Shown: positions 4,967 through 5,270 of the stretch, piece by piece
Layout: the number at the start of each line of letters is the position of its first letter
Numbering within the stretch: position 1 is the stretch's first letter
DNA from: JAMCXS01 sp964459065
GTDB taxonomy: Bacteria > Acidobacteriota > Terriglobia > UBA7540
Assembly: GCA_964459065.1 (NCBI GenBank)
Contig: CAYWMN010000254.1
Span: 1 to 5,270, forward strand
Reading direction: 5' to 3'
Length of the DNA stretch: 5,270 nt
The notes under the pieces: generated by a model
Seen by the model: only the letters and a program-made list of their open reading frames with translations
What the model was told of the DNA's origin: nothing
Databases searched by the model: none
Made by a program: the position numbers and the translations under genes

Positions 4967-5270
4967 AACTGACTTTCCTGGGCACGGGGACCTCCACGGG
5001 AGTGCCGATCGTGGGCTGCGAGTGCGCTGTTTGCACGTCCTCCGACCCTCGCGACAAGCGAACCCGCCCCTCGCTGCTGCTGGAATACGCGGGGCGGACC
5101 GTGGTGATTGACACCACGCCGGATTTTCGATCCCAGGCCCTGCGAGAGCAGATTGAGCGCGTCGACGCCGTGGTTTATACCCACGCCCACGCCGACCACG
5201 TGTTGGGCCTTGACGACGTTCGCCCCTATTTCTTCCGGCAGCAGTCTCCCATCCCGCTTTATGCCGACAC
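4963..5270 (+). CDS. PhnP-like metallo-beta-lactamase-fold hydrolase (C-terminus cut by window edge)
   Basis: The frame is open from the ATG to the window end, giving 102 residues. The N-terminal strand MKLTFLGTGTSTGVP begins a typical MBL fold. THAHADH (73-79) is the HxHxDH di-metal site, and VVIDTTPDFRSQ (47-58) and GLDDVRPYF (82-90) are also family-like. Cys19, Cys21 and Cys24 in GCECAVC match the positions of the cysteines that bind a structural zinc in E. coli PhnP, so this belongs to the PhnP/cyclic-phosphodiesterase branch rather than the beta-lactamases. The substrate is probably a phosphodiester, such as a cyclic nucleotide or cyclic ribose phosphate. No phn genes are visible, so a phosphonate role is not supported. 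An AGGA lies 12 bases upstream, which is too far for strong initiation. The start therefore probably depends on coupling to the DUF1844 gene. Confidence 0.9.
   Translation, partial: MKLTFLGTGTSTGVPIVGCECAVCTSSDPRDKRTRPSLLLEYAGRTVVIDTTPDFRSQALREQIERVDAVVYTHAHADHVLGLDDVRPYFFRQQSPIPLYAD

Overview
This is a GC-rich bacterial window with no sign of mobile DNA. It carries five protein-coding regions, two of them cut by the window edges. The gene set, the DUF1844 protein with an FKVVDRR-type N-terminus and the high GC fit an Acidobacteriota-like genome. That placement is an inference from family recall, not a measurement. A run of exactly 100 N inside mazG shows that this is a scaffolded draft, possibly a metagenome-assembled genome.

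Layout from left to right. Bases 1-1314 (minus) hold most of glcD, an FAD-linked glycolate/D-lactate-type oxidase subunit whose C-terminus lies beyond base 1. Bases 1315-1567 form a divergent control region with a good sigma70-type promoter for glcD and a second promoter placed almost on the start codon of the next gene. Bases 1568-2278 (plus) hold a rhomboid intramembrane serine protease with its Ser/His dyad intact. Its stop codon interleaves with the stop of a ten-helix EamA/DMT-family transporter at 2275-3291 (minus). Bases 3292-3667 hold no convincing gene. Bases 3668-4336 (minus) hold mazG, interrupted by the N run. Bases 4337-4522 form a second divergent control region. Bases 4523-4966 (plus) hold a DUF1844 protein, and from 4963 to the window end runs a PhnP-like metallo-beta-lactamase-fold hydrolase that overlaps it by an ATGA junction.

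How the genes relate. Only DUF1844 and the hydrolase form a clear operon. MazG (nucleotide-pool cleaning) is divergent from them. GlcD (2-hydroxyacid oxidation), the rhomboid protease and the transporter are single genes on alternating strands with no evident shared pathway. No new defence, mobile or RNA-guided system is visible. The points most worth a second look are the near-identical DNA repeat in the two MazG domains beside the assembly gap, the under-sized gap itself, the probable leaderless rhomboid transcript, and the coupled DUF1844-hydrolase pair.
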